A stretch of 64,000 nt of DNA, taken from contig NZ_JBFRFB010000004.1 of the NCBI RefSeq assembly GCF_052114605.1, positions 62,001 to 126,000 on the forward strand, written 5' to 3'. How positions within the stretch are numbered: position 1 is the stretch's first letter; each line of letters opens with the position of its first letter. The translations under genes were made by a program, and so were the position numbers. Source of the stretch: Microvirga sp052114605. GTDB taxonomy: Bacteria > Pseudomonadota > Alphaproteobacteria > Rhizobiales > Beijerinckiaceae. The notes beneath the pieces are model-generated. The model ran no database searches and was not told the DNA's origin. It was given only the letters and a program-made list of their open reading frames with translations. Below are positions 25,300 through 32,243 of the stretch, piece by piece.

Positions 25300-25785
25300 T
25301 CAGCCGAAAACCGGATCGCGTTCGACTGTCGCGGAAAGCCGCACGGGCATGCGTGCTTTGACCTCGTTCATCAGCACACGGCGATGCACGAGGTCGCCGG
25401 CGCGGATAGACGAGCCAGCGAGCAGAGAAGCGATCATGCTCATCAGCCCCGCACGCTGACGGCGCATACGGGCGAGGCCCTGCTCGGGCTTTGCAAGGCC
25501 CACGAAGCGGTCGAGCACGCGGACCCAGCCTTCCTGCGGGATATCGCCGTCATCGAGGCACAGAAGCCACTCGCGGCGGGCAGCCTTCACGCCATCCGCC
25601 CAGGCCTTGCCCTCGACGAGGCTCGCACCTGCGGCGTCCGCCACCTGCACGAGTTCATCGTCCTGCTTGCCCGTGAGAATCACCGCATCTCCGATCAGCC
25701 CTGCGGCGACGGCGGGAACGAGGGCACTCAAGGTGGCAGCCAGGGCCTCCGGCCCATGGGTGACGCGGACGAGGACGGTAATCAT
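25300..25785 (-). CDS. Short glycosyltransferase family 2-like protein
   Basis: A 161-residue protein with a GT-A-like N-terminal half: MITVLVRVTHGPEALAATLSAL, then GDAVILTGKQDD, and an LLCLDDGDIPQEGWV segment near residue 75 where the DxD-type metal site would lie. The usual acceptor-binding half is missing or very short, as family 2 enzymes are normally over 230 residues. It might be a trimmed transferase or a non-catalytic descendant. Its 5' end faces the radical SAM gene across 115 nt containing two LexA-type boxes. The gene at 24530 follows directly. Confidence 0.65.
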   Translation of the reverse strand: MITVLVRVTHGPEALAATLSALVPAVAAGLIGDAVILTGKQDDELVQVADAAGASLVEGKAWADGVKAARREWLLCLDDGDIPQEGWVRVLDRFVGLAKPEQGLARMRRQRAGLMSMIASLLAGSSIRAGDLVHRRVLMNEVKARMPVRLSATVERDPVFG

Positions 25786-25840
25786 TCGAGAACTATAGCG
25801 ATTTCATCGGAATCCACAGCCCCCAAGATGACTTGATTTT

Positions 25841-25873
25841 GTTCCTTTTTTGTTCTTTGTTCTTTATACGTTC
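25841..25873. promoter_or_regulatory. Two tandem LexA-type SOS boxes (GTTC-N7-GTTC)
   Basis: GTTC occurs at 25841, 25852, 25859 and 25870, forming two perfect GTTC-N7-GTTC direct repeats (25841-25855 and 25859-25873) separated by TTT. This is the operator consensus of alphaproteobacterial LexA. The pair ends 27 nt before the ATG of the radical SAM gene and begins 56 nt before the start of the divergent gene at 25785. Confidence 0.75.
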
Positions 25874-25900
25874 TCGCTTCCAGATTCGCTTGAGGCCGCC

Positions 25901-27082
25901 ATGACCGTTCGTGCCAAGGACAATGCCCGTGTCCCCTTCCGCTCCCGGCCTGCCCCGCGCACGCCTTTGGAGGCGGCCGAGGCCGCACGGCGGCGCATGG
26001 ACGATCCGACCTATATAGTCGAGGTGGACCGCCGCCGTGGCCGAGGGGCCTCCGCGAACCCGAGCGGGCGTTATGAGCCCGCGCAGCGGGAGGCGTTCGA
26101 CGATGGCTGGGATCTCGAGGAGGAGCTGCCGCCGCTGCCGACCGAGGTGATCGTCGAGAAGGCCCGCACGATCATCACCAAGAACGATTCGCCTGATATC
26201 CTCTTCGAGAAATCCATCAATCCCTATCGCGGTTGCGAGCATGGCTGTTCTTATTGCTTCGCGCGGCCGACCCATGCCTTCCAGGGGTTGTCGTCGGGAC
26301 TCGATTTCGAGACGAAGATCTTCGCCAAGCCCAATGCGGCGGAGCTTCTGGAGAAGGAGCTGCGCGTGCCCGGCTATGTGCCGACCACCATCGCGCTCGG
26401 CGCGAACACGGACCCCTACCAGCCCGTGGAGCGGAAGTTCCGCATCACGCGCTCGATCCTGGAGGTGCTCAATCGCGCCAACCATCCCGTCGGCATCGTA
26501 ACGAAATCGGCGCTGGTCACCCGCGACATCGATATCCTGAAGCAGATGGCGGACAAGCATCTGGTCAAGGTCGCGATCTCGATCACGACCCTCGATCCCA
26601 AGCTCGCCCGCCGCATGGAGCCCCGCGCCGCCGCGCCATTGAAGCGCCTGGAGACGGTGCGCAAGCTTCATGAGGCCGGCATTCCGGTAACCGTGCTCGT
26701 CGCCCCGATCATTCCAGCGATTAACGATCACGAGATCGAGGAGATCCTGAAAGCCTCCCAGCTCGCAGGCGCCGGGGAAGCAGGCTACGTGCTGCTGCGC
26801 CTGCCGCACGACCTCAAGGAGCTGATGCGCGACTGGCTGGCCGAGCATTACCCCGACAAGCTCAAGCACGTCTTCACACTGCTGCAGGAAGCGCGCGGCG
26901 GCAAGGATTACGATGCGGATTGGAGCACCCGCCAATCCGGAATCGGCCCCTATGCCTGGATGATCGGCCGCCGCTTCGAGACGGCGACGGAAAGGCTGGG
27001 CCTCAACAAGCGCAACCTGTCCCTGCGCAAGGACCTGTTCAAGGCGCCCGCCAAGGAGGCGGGGCAGATGAGCCTGTTTTGA
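25901..27082 (+). CDS. PA0069-type radical SAM protein (SplB-like, COG1533)
   Basis: A 393-residue radical SAM enzyme of the PA0069 family, which sits in the same broad group as spore photoproduct lyase-like DNA repair proteins. The cluster motif is NPYRGCEHGCSYCFARPTHA, with CxxxCxxC Cys near residues 113, 117 and 120. An N-terminal extension of about 90 residues is basic then acidic. TNTDPYQPVE-like motif appears as GANTDPYQPVERKFRITR near 168. The C-terminus ends QMSLF. Substrate is unknown for the family. The tandem LexA-type boxes just upstream suggest DNA damage induction, consistent with a repair role but not proof of it. Confidence 0.9.
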   Translation: MTVRAKDNARVPFRSRPAPRTPLEAAEAARRRMDDPTYIVEVDRRRGRGASANPSGRYEPAQREAFDDGWDLEEELPPLPTEVIVEKARTIITKNDSPDILFEKSINPYRGCEHGCSYCFARPTHAFQGLSSGLDFETKIFAKPNAAELLEKELRVPGYVPTTIALGANTDPYQPVERKFRITRSILEVLNRANHPVGIVTKSALVTRDIDILKQMADKHLVKVAISITTLDPKLARRMEPRAAAPLKRLETVRKLHEAGIPVTVLVAPIIPAINDHEIEEILKASQLAGAGEAGYVLLRLPHDLKELMRDWLAEHYPDKLKHVFTLLQEARGGKDYDADWSTRQSGIGPYAWMIGRRFETATERLGLNKRNLSLRKDLFKAPAKEAGQMSLF

Positions 27083-27122
27083 GACGAACCGAAGGGCCGC
27101 GGGCCATAGCGACGCAGATGGG

Positions 27123-27797
27123 ATGACAAGCGGCCTCTTCGCCGCTTTGATCCCTCGCATGAACGCACCGATTCGCCCCCCGAAATCCGTCCTTGGCCTT
27201 GAGCGCGAAACCATTGCCCGCGCGGCGGGCTACACCTGTATCGCAGGGCTCGACGAGGTCGGGCGCGGGCCGCTCGCCGGTCCGGTGGTTTCGGCGGCGG
27301 TCGTACTCGATCTCGGCAACGTTCCACAGGGCCTCGCGGATTCGAAGGCGCTGACGGCGGCCCGGCGCGAAACTCTTTTCGCCGAGATCCTGACGACCTC
27401 GCATGTGGGCATCGCCTCCGTCTCTCATACGGAAATCGACACCATCAATATCCGCCAGGCCTCCCTGCTCGCCATGTGCCGGGCGCTCGCGGCCCTGCCC
27501 TGCAGGCCGGATATGGCCTTTGTGGACGGCAATGACCCGCCGCGCCTGCCCTGCGCCACGGAAGCCGTCATCAAGGGTGATTCGAAGATTGCCTCGATCG
27601 CCGCGGCCTCCATCGTCGCGAAGGTGGTCCGTGACCGCATGATGGCCCGCCTGAGCGAAACCTATCCGGCGTATGGATTTGCGAGCAATGCGGGCTACAG
27701 CACGAAGACTCACCTCACGGTGCTGGCGAGTGACGGCCCCTGCCCCTATCACCGCCTGAGTTTCGCGCCTTTGAAACAAAGGTTACTGGACCTGTAA
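27123..27797 (+). CDS. rnhB: Ribonuclease HII
   Basis: Cleaves RNA in RNA-DNA hybrids and incises at single embedded ribonucleotides. It has 224 residues from the first ATG; a second ATG at 27159 would give 212 and fits many homologs equally well, as neither has a clear ribosome binding site. The catalytic DEDD set is visible: AGLDEVGRGPLAGPVV near residue 42, FVDGNDPP near 136, KGDSKIASIAAASIVAKVVRD near 150, and YPAYGFASNAGY near 180. It lies 40 nt after the radical SAM gene and upstream of ccrM. Confidence 0.96.
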   Translation: MTSGLFAALIPRMNAPIRPPKSVLGLERETIARAAGYTCIAGLDEVGRGPLAGPVVSAAVVLDLGNVPQGLADSKALTAARRETLFAEILTTSHVGIASVSHTEIDTINIRQASLLAMCRALAALPCRPDMAFVDGNDPPRLPCATEAVIKGDSKIASIAAASIVAKVVRDRMMARLSETYPAYGFASNAGYSTKTHLTVLASDGPCPYHRLSFAPLKQRLLDL

Positions 27798-27820
27798 CCC
27801 CGCTTAACGCCCGTTAACCC
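27794..27820. promoter_or_regulatory. Phased TTAAC repeats, CtrA-like
   Basis: GTAAC (27794), TTAAC (27804) and TTAAC (27814) recur with an exact 10-bp period across the rnhB stop codon. They resemble half-sites of the cell cycle regulator CtrA (consensus TTAA-N7-TTAAC), but the spacing here is six rather than seven. ccrM starts 137 nt downstream. Confidence 0.35.
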
Positions 27821-27843
27821 GAAAAAATCAATACTTTCAATAA

Positions 27844-27862
27844 GTCGGCAAGTTTTGCCGAC
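27844..27862. terminator. Perfect stem-loop after rnhB
   Basis: GTCGGCAA, a GTT loop and TTGCCGAC form an 8-bp perfect hairpin in the rnhB-ccrM gap. No long T run follows, so it may be a weak terminator for rnhB or an element of the ccrM leader. Confidence 0.5.
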
Positions 27863-27956
27863 CCAAAATAGCACGCATTTTTTCTGAGCGATAAACGCGT
27901 TCTTTACCCTAACGGACGATGATCCTGAGTGTCAGTTGCGTAATCGGTGATCACCC

Positions 27957-29153
27957 ATGGGTACCTCGCGTACCGGGGCTGCCGGCGCCGCCTCCCGGAT
28001 TAGTGTCTCGCGTACCGGGCGGTCTGCGCCGGCTCCTCGGACGGGGCGTAAAACGCCCCTCTCCGTTCTGCCGAAGTCTCTTCCTCTCAATGAGATCCTT
28101 CTCGGTGATTGCATCGCCAATCTCGAGAAGCTCCCGCCTGAGAGTGTGGACGTGGTCTTCGCGGATCCTCCGTATAATCTCCAGCTCGAACAGGCGCTCA
28201 CGCGCCCGGACCAGAGCCTCGTCGATGCCGTCGACGATGACTGGGACAAGTTCGCGAGCTTTGCCGAATACGACGCCTTCACCCGCGCCTGGCTGTCCGC
28301 CGTGCGCCGCGTGATGAAGAAGAGCGCGACGCTCTGGGTCATCGGCTCCTATCACAACATTTTCCGTGTTGGCGCGGCCTTGCAGGATCTCGATTTCTGG
28401 ATCCTCAACGACATCGTGTGGCGTAAGGCCAACCCGATGCCGAACTTCAAGGGCCGCCGTTTCACCAACGCGCACGAGACCATGATCTGGGCCTCCCGCG
28501 GCTCGGATTCGAAGGGCTACACCTTCCATTACGACGCGCTGAAAGCCGGCAACGAAGACGTGCAGATGCGCTCGGACTGGTTCATTCCCATCTGCACGGG
28601 CGACGAGCGCCTGAAGGATGAGAACGGCCGCAAGGTTCACCCGACCCAGAAGCCCGAGTCACTGCTGGCCCGCGTGCTGCTGTCGTCGTCGAATCCCGGC
28701 GATGTGGTTCTCGATCCCTTCTTCGGCTCCGGAACCACCGGCGCCGTCGCCAAGATGCTGGGCCGCAACTTCATCGGCCTCGAGCGCGATCCCACCTATG
28801 CGAAGGCCGCTCGCGCCCGCATCGATGCGGTTGAGCCGCTCTCCGACGTGTCGATTGCCGCTCCGCCGGAAAAGCGCACGGAAGTGCGCGTGCCGTTCCT
28901 GTCCATCATCGAGGGCGGCTATGTGAAGGCCGGCGAGACGCTGGTGGATGCGCGCGGCCGCTACAAGGCGGTGGTGCGCGCCGACGGCACCCTGTCGCTC
29001 GGCCCCATCATCGGCTCGATCCACAAGGTCGGCGCGCTCGTGCAGGGCCTGCCCTCCTGCAACGGCTGGACCTTCTGGCACGTTGAGCGGAAGGACGGCC
29101 TCGTCTCCATCGACGATTTCCGCACGAAGGTGCGGGCGGACATGGCGGCCTGA
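27957..29153 (+). CDS. ccrM: Cell cycle-regulated DNA adenine methyltransferase CcrM (GANTC)
   Basis: A beta-class N6-adenine methyltransferase that in alphaproteobacteria methylates GANTC and couples gene expression to replication. It has 398 residues. The catalytic motif ADPPYNLQ lies near residue 70, SAM-binding DPFFGSGTTGAVAKML near 255, and HPTQKPESLL near 230. The C-terminal 110 residues (about 290-398) form the RAMA-type domain needed for sequence recognition in CcrM. The N-terminus is about 40 residues longer than in Caulobacter and contains two SRTG repeats; later GTG starts are possible. The position after rnhB and the TTAAC repeats fits CtrA control, not proven. Confidence 0.95.
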   Translation: MGTSRTGAAGAASRISVSRTGRSAPAPRTGRKTPLSVLPKSLPLNEILLGDCIANLEKLPPESVDVVFADPPYNLQLEQALTRPDQSLVDAVDDDWDKFASFAEYDAFTRAWLSAVRRVMKKSATLWVIGSYHNIFRVGAALQDLDFWILNDIVWRKANPMPNFKGRRFTNAHETMIWASRGSDSKGYTFHYDALKAGNEDVQMRSDWFIPICTGDERLKDENGRKVHPTQKPESLLARVLLSSSNPGDVVLDPFFGSGTTGAVAKMLGRNFIGLERDPTYAKAARARIDAVEPLSDVSIAAPPEKRTEVRVPFLSIIEGGYVKAGETLVDARGRYKAVVRADGTLSLGPIIGSIHKVGALVQGLPSCNGWTFWHVERKDGLVSIDDFRTKVRADMAA

Positions 29154-29179
29154 TCCCGATACGAAGCGAAGATACAATG

Positions 29180-29206
29180 AAATGGCCGGCGCAATGCCGG
29201 CCATTT
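29180..29206 (+). terminator. Terminator hairpin after ccrM
   Basis: AAATGGCCGGC, loop GCAAT and GCCGGCCATTT form an 11-bp perfect stem 26 nt after the ccrM stop. Its arms also resemble the GGCCGGC core of the REP-like elements. Confidence 0.75.
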
Positions 29207-29499
29207 CCGTTTCAAGACCGCACCAGCGGGACGTCAGCCATTGCAGCAATTCCGCGAAGCCGCCCGATGGAATGGTGCCGCGCATGGCTGCCGCTTCCGC
29301 ATTCGAATTCCGAGACGTTTTTGCTCAAGCCTTCCCGCTTGTGAGGACGCTTCGCCCCATCAGGATTGTAGAATGCTCTCATGTTGCTGCGGGGCTGCGG
29401 TCAACGGAGCTTCCGGCGATGGTGCAGGCGTCTTCCGAAACGTCCTGAAAGCGAACATTTCCCTATGCCAGCCCAGCCTAAGCGTTTTAACATCGACAC
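29207..29499. other. Intergenic stretch with no recognised gene
   Basis: Between the ccrM terminator and the LysR gene I see no convincing coding region. The open frames here lack a ribosome binding site and have no family resemblance. The promoter of the LysR gene presumably lies at the right end. Confidence 0.5.
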
Positions 29500-30414
29500 A
29501 TGGTTCCTTCTTCTGTCCGCATGCCTGCTGCCCTCGGCCCCTTCCACACCGAACCGTCCTGGGACGACCTCAAGATCTTCCTGGCCGTGGTGGCTCATGG
29601 ATCGATGAACAGCGCGGCGAAGGCCCTGGGCCAGAGCCAGCCGACCATTGCCCGGCGTATCAAGGCGCTGGAGGAAACCCTGGGACTCGATCTGTTTCAG
29701 CGCGGTCCCAACAATCTTGAACTGACGGAAGCAGGCCAAGTCATCTTCGAGGCTGCCTCCCCGATGGGTGAGGCAGCAAGCATCGTCTCGCGCACCGCCG
29801 CCGCCTATCGGCCCAATCCCGATGCGCCTGTGCGGATAACGGCGACCTCCTCGGTCGCCATGTTCCTATCTCTGCATTCGGCGGAACTGCATGAGGCCGC
29901 GGCACCGGTGGAGATCGCCTATATCCCCACGCGGCAAAGGCTCGATCTCGCATCCGGCGAAGCCGATATCGGCCTGCGCATGCGCAACCTGCCTGAGGGA
30001 AGCGACGATCTCGTCGTGCGCCGCATCGGGCAGATCGCGTTTGCCATCTATGCCACGACGGCGACCCCTGAAACCGTCATCGCGCCACCCGAAGACCCAA
30101 CCCTTTCGAAACAGGCCGCCTATGTGGCCGAATTCGCGCAAGGCCGCACCATCGCCGCGCGCATCGGCGACATGCCAATCCGCTATCAGGCCGCGAAAAC
30201 AGGCTTAGGAGCCGCCTTCCTGCCCTGTTGGCTGGGCGATTCAGATCCCGATCTCGTGCAGGTGGTGAAGCCCGAGGGTGACCTGATCGAGGACGTGTTC
30301 CTCGTCATGCATCGGCGCAGCAGAAGCCGCGCAAGCGTGACGCGGGTCGCGAATGCATTGGCGGATCTGTTCAAGCGCAATCAGAAGGCGCTTGTCGGAT
30401 CAGACCTGTCCTGA
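29500..30414 (+). CDS. LysR-family transcriptional regulator
   Basis: A 304-residue LysR regulator. The winged helix-turn-helix spans about residues 20-80: LKIFLAVVAHGSMNSAAKALGQSQPTIARRI. The effector domain from about 100 has a compact, somewhat short RBS fold. A start at 29521 is an alternative; neither has a clear Shine-Dalgarno sequence. No obvious divergent target lies upstream (ccrM is co-directional). Its last 34 nt overlap the 3' end of the opposite LysR gene, so the two transcripts are complementary at their ends. The ligand is unknown. Confidence 0.88.
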   Translation: MVPSSVRMPAALGPFHTEPSWDDLKIFLAVVAHGSMNSAAKALGQSQPTIARRIKALEETLGLDLFQRGPNNLELTEAGQVIFEAASPMGEAASIVSRTAAAYRPNPDAPVRITATSSVAMFLSLHSAELHEAAAPVEIAYIPTRQRLDLASGEADIGLRMRNLPEGSDDLVVRRIGQIAFAIYATTATPETVIAPPEDPTLSKQAAYVAEFAQGRTIAARIGDMPIRYQAAKTGLGAAFLPCWLGDSDPDLVQVVKPEGDLIEDVFLVMHRRSRSRASVTRVANALADLFKRNQKALVGSDLS

Positions 30415-31253
30415 CGAAAGCACCCGGCCAGGAAAGCAGCGGTCGTCGCGACAGCCGGGTTGTCGCGCATGTCCTGGTGATAGGTGATCCAGACATCGCG
30501 CTTGAAAAACCGGTCCTCCATTTCGACCCTTTGCAGATTGGAGTTTTCCGCTGCAAATGCGGGAAGTACGGTGACCCCCATATGCGCCTGCGCCGCAGCG
30601 AGCAGGATCGAGAGTTCGTTTGATCGAAAAACGATAGGACGCTTGCCCGCATGCTTTTTCAACCAGAGTTGATGAGGCGATTCATCGAGGCTTTCGTCGA
30701 AAGCGATGAATTCCAAGTCTCTTTCCGTCCGCGAGCCCAAATATTCTTTAGAGGCGTAGAGGCAGTAAACCATTTCCCCAACTTTGCGCGTCATCAGCGT
30801 CGTATCGCTCGGGCGGGTCAGGCGAATGGCAATATCAGCCTCCCGGCGTGGCAACGAGACCATGCGGCTCTCACCTAGGAGCCGTAGCCTGAGTTGCGGA
30901 TGAGCTTTCCTCAGTTCCGCAAGACGCGGCGTGATCAAGGATACGGCAATCTGTGGCGGCGCACTGATCGAGACCTCTGCCGCAAAATCGGATTGCCGGG
31001 ACAGAAGCGCCCGCTCCAGGGCAAGAGCCTCGCTTTCGATGCGTCTGGCATGATCCGCTACCCGTTGCCCATCCGAGGTCAGGGCGTAGCGCCCCGACCG
31101 GCGGTCTACCAATTTAACCCCTGCCGCTGCTTCGAGCGCCGCGATCCTGCGGGCCACCGTCGCATGCTCGACCCGCAACCGTCGCGCAGCCGCTGACAAG
31201 GAGCCCGTATCGGCCAGGGCCACGAAATGGCGGAGGTCGTCCCAGTCGAACAT
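30381..31253 (-). CDS. LysR-family transcriptional regulator divergent from a monooxygenase gene
   Basis: A 290-residue LysR regulator. The HTH covers about residues 4-62: FVALADTGSLSAAARRLRVEHATVARRI. The C-terminal substrate-binding domain includes PQIAVSLITPRLAELRKAHPQL near 98 and READIAIRLTRP near 137. It is divergent from the ABM-domain gene at 31345, with 91 nt between starts, the classical arrangement in which LysR controls the divergent gene. That target and the following DUF2798 gene suggest a role in handling quinones or similar oxidants, by inference. Confidence 0.9.
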   Translation of the reverse strand: MFDWDDLRHFVALADTGSLSAAARRLRVEHATVARRIAALEAAAGVKLVDRRSGRYALTSDGQRVADHARRIESEALALERALLSRQSDFAAEVSISAPPQIAVSLITPRLAELRKAHPQLRLRLLGESRMVSLPRREADIAIRLTRPSDTTLMTRKVGEMVYCLYASKEYLGSRTERDLEFIAFDESLDESPHQLWLKKHAGKRPIVFRSNELSILLAAAQAHMGVTVLPAFAAENSNLQRVEMEDRFFKRDVWITYHQDMRDNPAVATTAAFLAGCFRQDRSDPTSAF

Positions 31254-31344
31254 CCCCTATTCCTTCACATCTGATGGGAAAACTTGGGGAATTTCGCACA
31301 GTTCAGTGAGGATGCAAATTATGTTCTCACACAAGGAGAGACCT

Positions 31345-31629
31345 ATGACCAATGTCAGAAAAATCGTCCGCATCCAAACCAAGCCTGGGTTGGCAGAGGC
31401 TGCCCGCACGGCATTAACAGAGCTGCAGCAGGCGACCCAAGCCGAGCCCGGCTGCCGGGAATTCATTTTCTTCCAAGCCCTCGGCGATGAAAATGCCTTT
31501 CTGCTGATCGAGGACTTTACCGATGCGGAGGCTCTCAACCAGCATATGAAGCTGCCCCACACGCAGGCCTTCTTCGCCCGCGACATGGTTGCCGGCATCA
31601 AGCCGATTGAGAAGAACTGGATGTCATGA
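31345..31629 (+). CDS. Antibiotic biosynthesis monooxygenase (ABM)-domain protein, putative quinol monooxygenase
   Basis: A 94-residue dimeric ferredoxin-like ABM protein similar to YgiN-type quinol monooxygenases. Motifs are VRIQTKPGLAEAARTALTEL, EPGCREFIFFQALGDENAFLLIEDF, and the C-terminal HMKLPHTQAFFA, where His residues near 71 and 76 fit the family's conserved site. The start at 31345 has AAGGAGAG upstream; the longer frame lacks homology. Such enzymes oxidise or protect against quinols without cofactors. It is probably regulated by the divergent LysR protein and co-transcribed with the next gene 17 nt away. Confidence 0.85.
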   Translation: MTNVRKIVRIQTKPGLAEAARTALTELQQATQAEPGCREFIFFQALGDENAFLLIEDFTDAEALNQHMKLPHTQAFFARDMVAGIKPIEKNWMS

Positions 31630-31646
31630 GCGAGGCGATATAGGTA

Positions 31647-31913
31647 ATGATATCAAGTTCCGTAAACTTCCGCTTTCGTAAGCTGCCTGCGAGAGCCCAT
31701 TCCATCGTCTTCCCGATGGTGCTCTCATTGCTCATGTCCGGCATTGTTTCGACTATTGCCACCCTGAGGGCCATTGGGTTTCAACCCGATATTGTCTTCA
31801 AGATCGTGCAGGCCTGGGGACTATCATACGCGTTCGCGCTTCCGACGGCGCTCGCCGTGATGCCGCTTGTCCGCCGGATCGTTGCGACCGTCGTCGAGGC
31901 TCCAAGGCAGTGA
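31647..31913 (+). CDS. DUF2798 membrane protein
   Basis: An 88-residue protein with two transmembrane helices (about 20-40 and 55-78), matching DUF2798: KLPARAHSIVFPMVLSLLMSG in helix 1 and WGLSYAFALPTALAVMPLVRRIV in helix 2. The function of the family is unknown; it is often placed next to regulators and small oxidoreductases. It follows the ABM gene by 17 nt. Confidence 0.8.
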   Translation: MISSSVNFRFRKLPARAHSIVFPMVLSLLMSGIVSTIATLRAIGFQPDIVFKIVQAWGLSYAFALPTALAVMPLVRRIVATVVEAPRQ

Positions 31914-32243
31914 GGAGCCCACTCAAAGAGGAAAGGTGTCAGGTCTAAGTGGTATAGAAATAGCCCTTCAGGTGGGAGAAGAGCAGGGCTGCGATCTCAC
32001 CGCATCCATGCAGTCAAGCACGCGCCGTGTACTTGCAACCAAAGAGCAATAGCCCTCTGAGGAAGGCTGCGATCACGATCATGCCCCCTGACTGCTGCAA
32101 CCAGCGACGAGAACGGCGTGCTCCACTACAAAGCCACGCCAAGGGCTATCGCTGACAAGCCCTTCGACAGTCTTGGACTGACTGTAGACGAATGCAGGTT
32201 TCGTCTTCCCCACCAGCTGGCGAAGACAAAGAAAGCCGTGTCC
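31914..32243. other. 330-nt gap with lower GC, possible remnant reading frame
   Basis: No recognisable gene. A plus-strand frame from about 32084 to 32257 can be translated without stops and includes VLHYKATPRAIADK followed by FDSLGLTVDECRFRLP, but it has no clear start codon or ribosome binding site and I recognise no family. Base composition is lower in GC than its neighbours. It may be decayed coding sequence or a spacer. Confidence 0.4.

Noticed and set aside
25793..27214. A 473-codon minus-strand open frame across the LexA-type boxes
   Set aside because: Antisense to the radical SAM gene, whose cluster motif and family match are clear; the long frame has no domain.
29241..29720. A 159-codon plus-strand frame between ccrM and the LysR gene
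   Set aside because: Its second half lies inside the LysR gene in another frame, it lacks a ribosome binding site, and its Cys/Pro-rich translation has no domain.
31867..32052. A 61-codon frame after the DUF2798 gene
   Set aside because: It starts inside the DUF2798 gene without a ribosome binding site and resembles nothing; treated as part of an unexplained gap.
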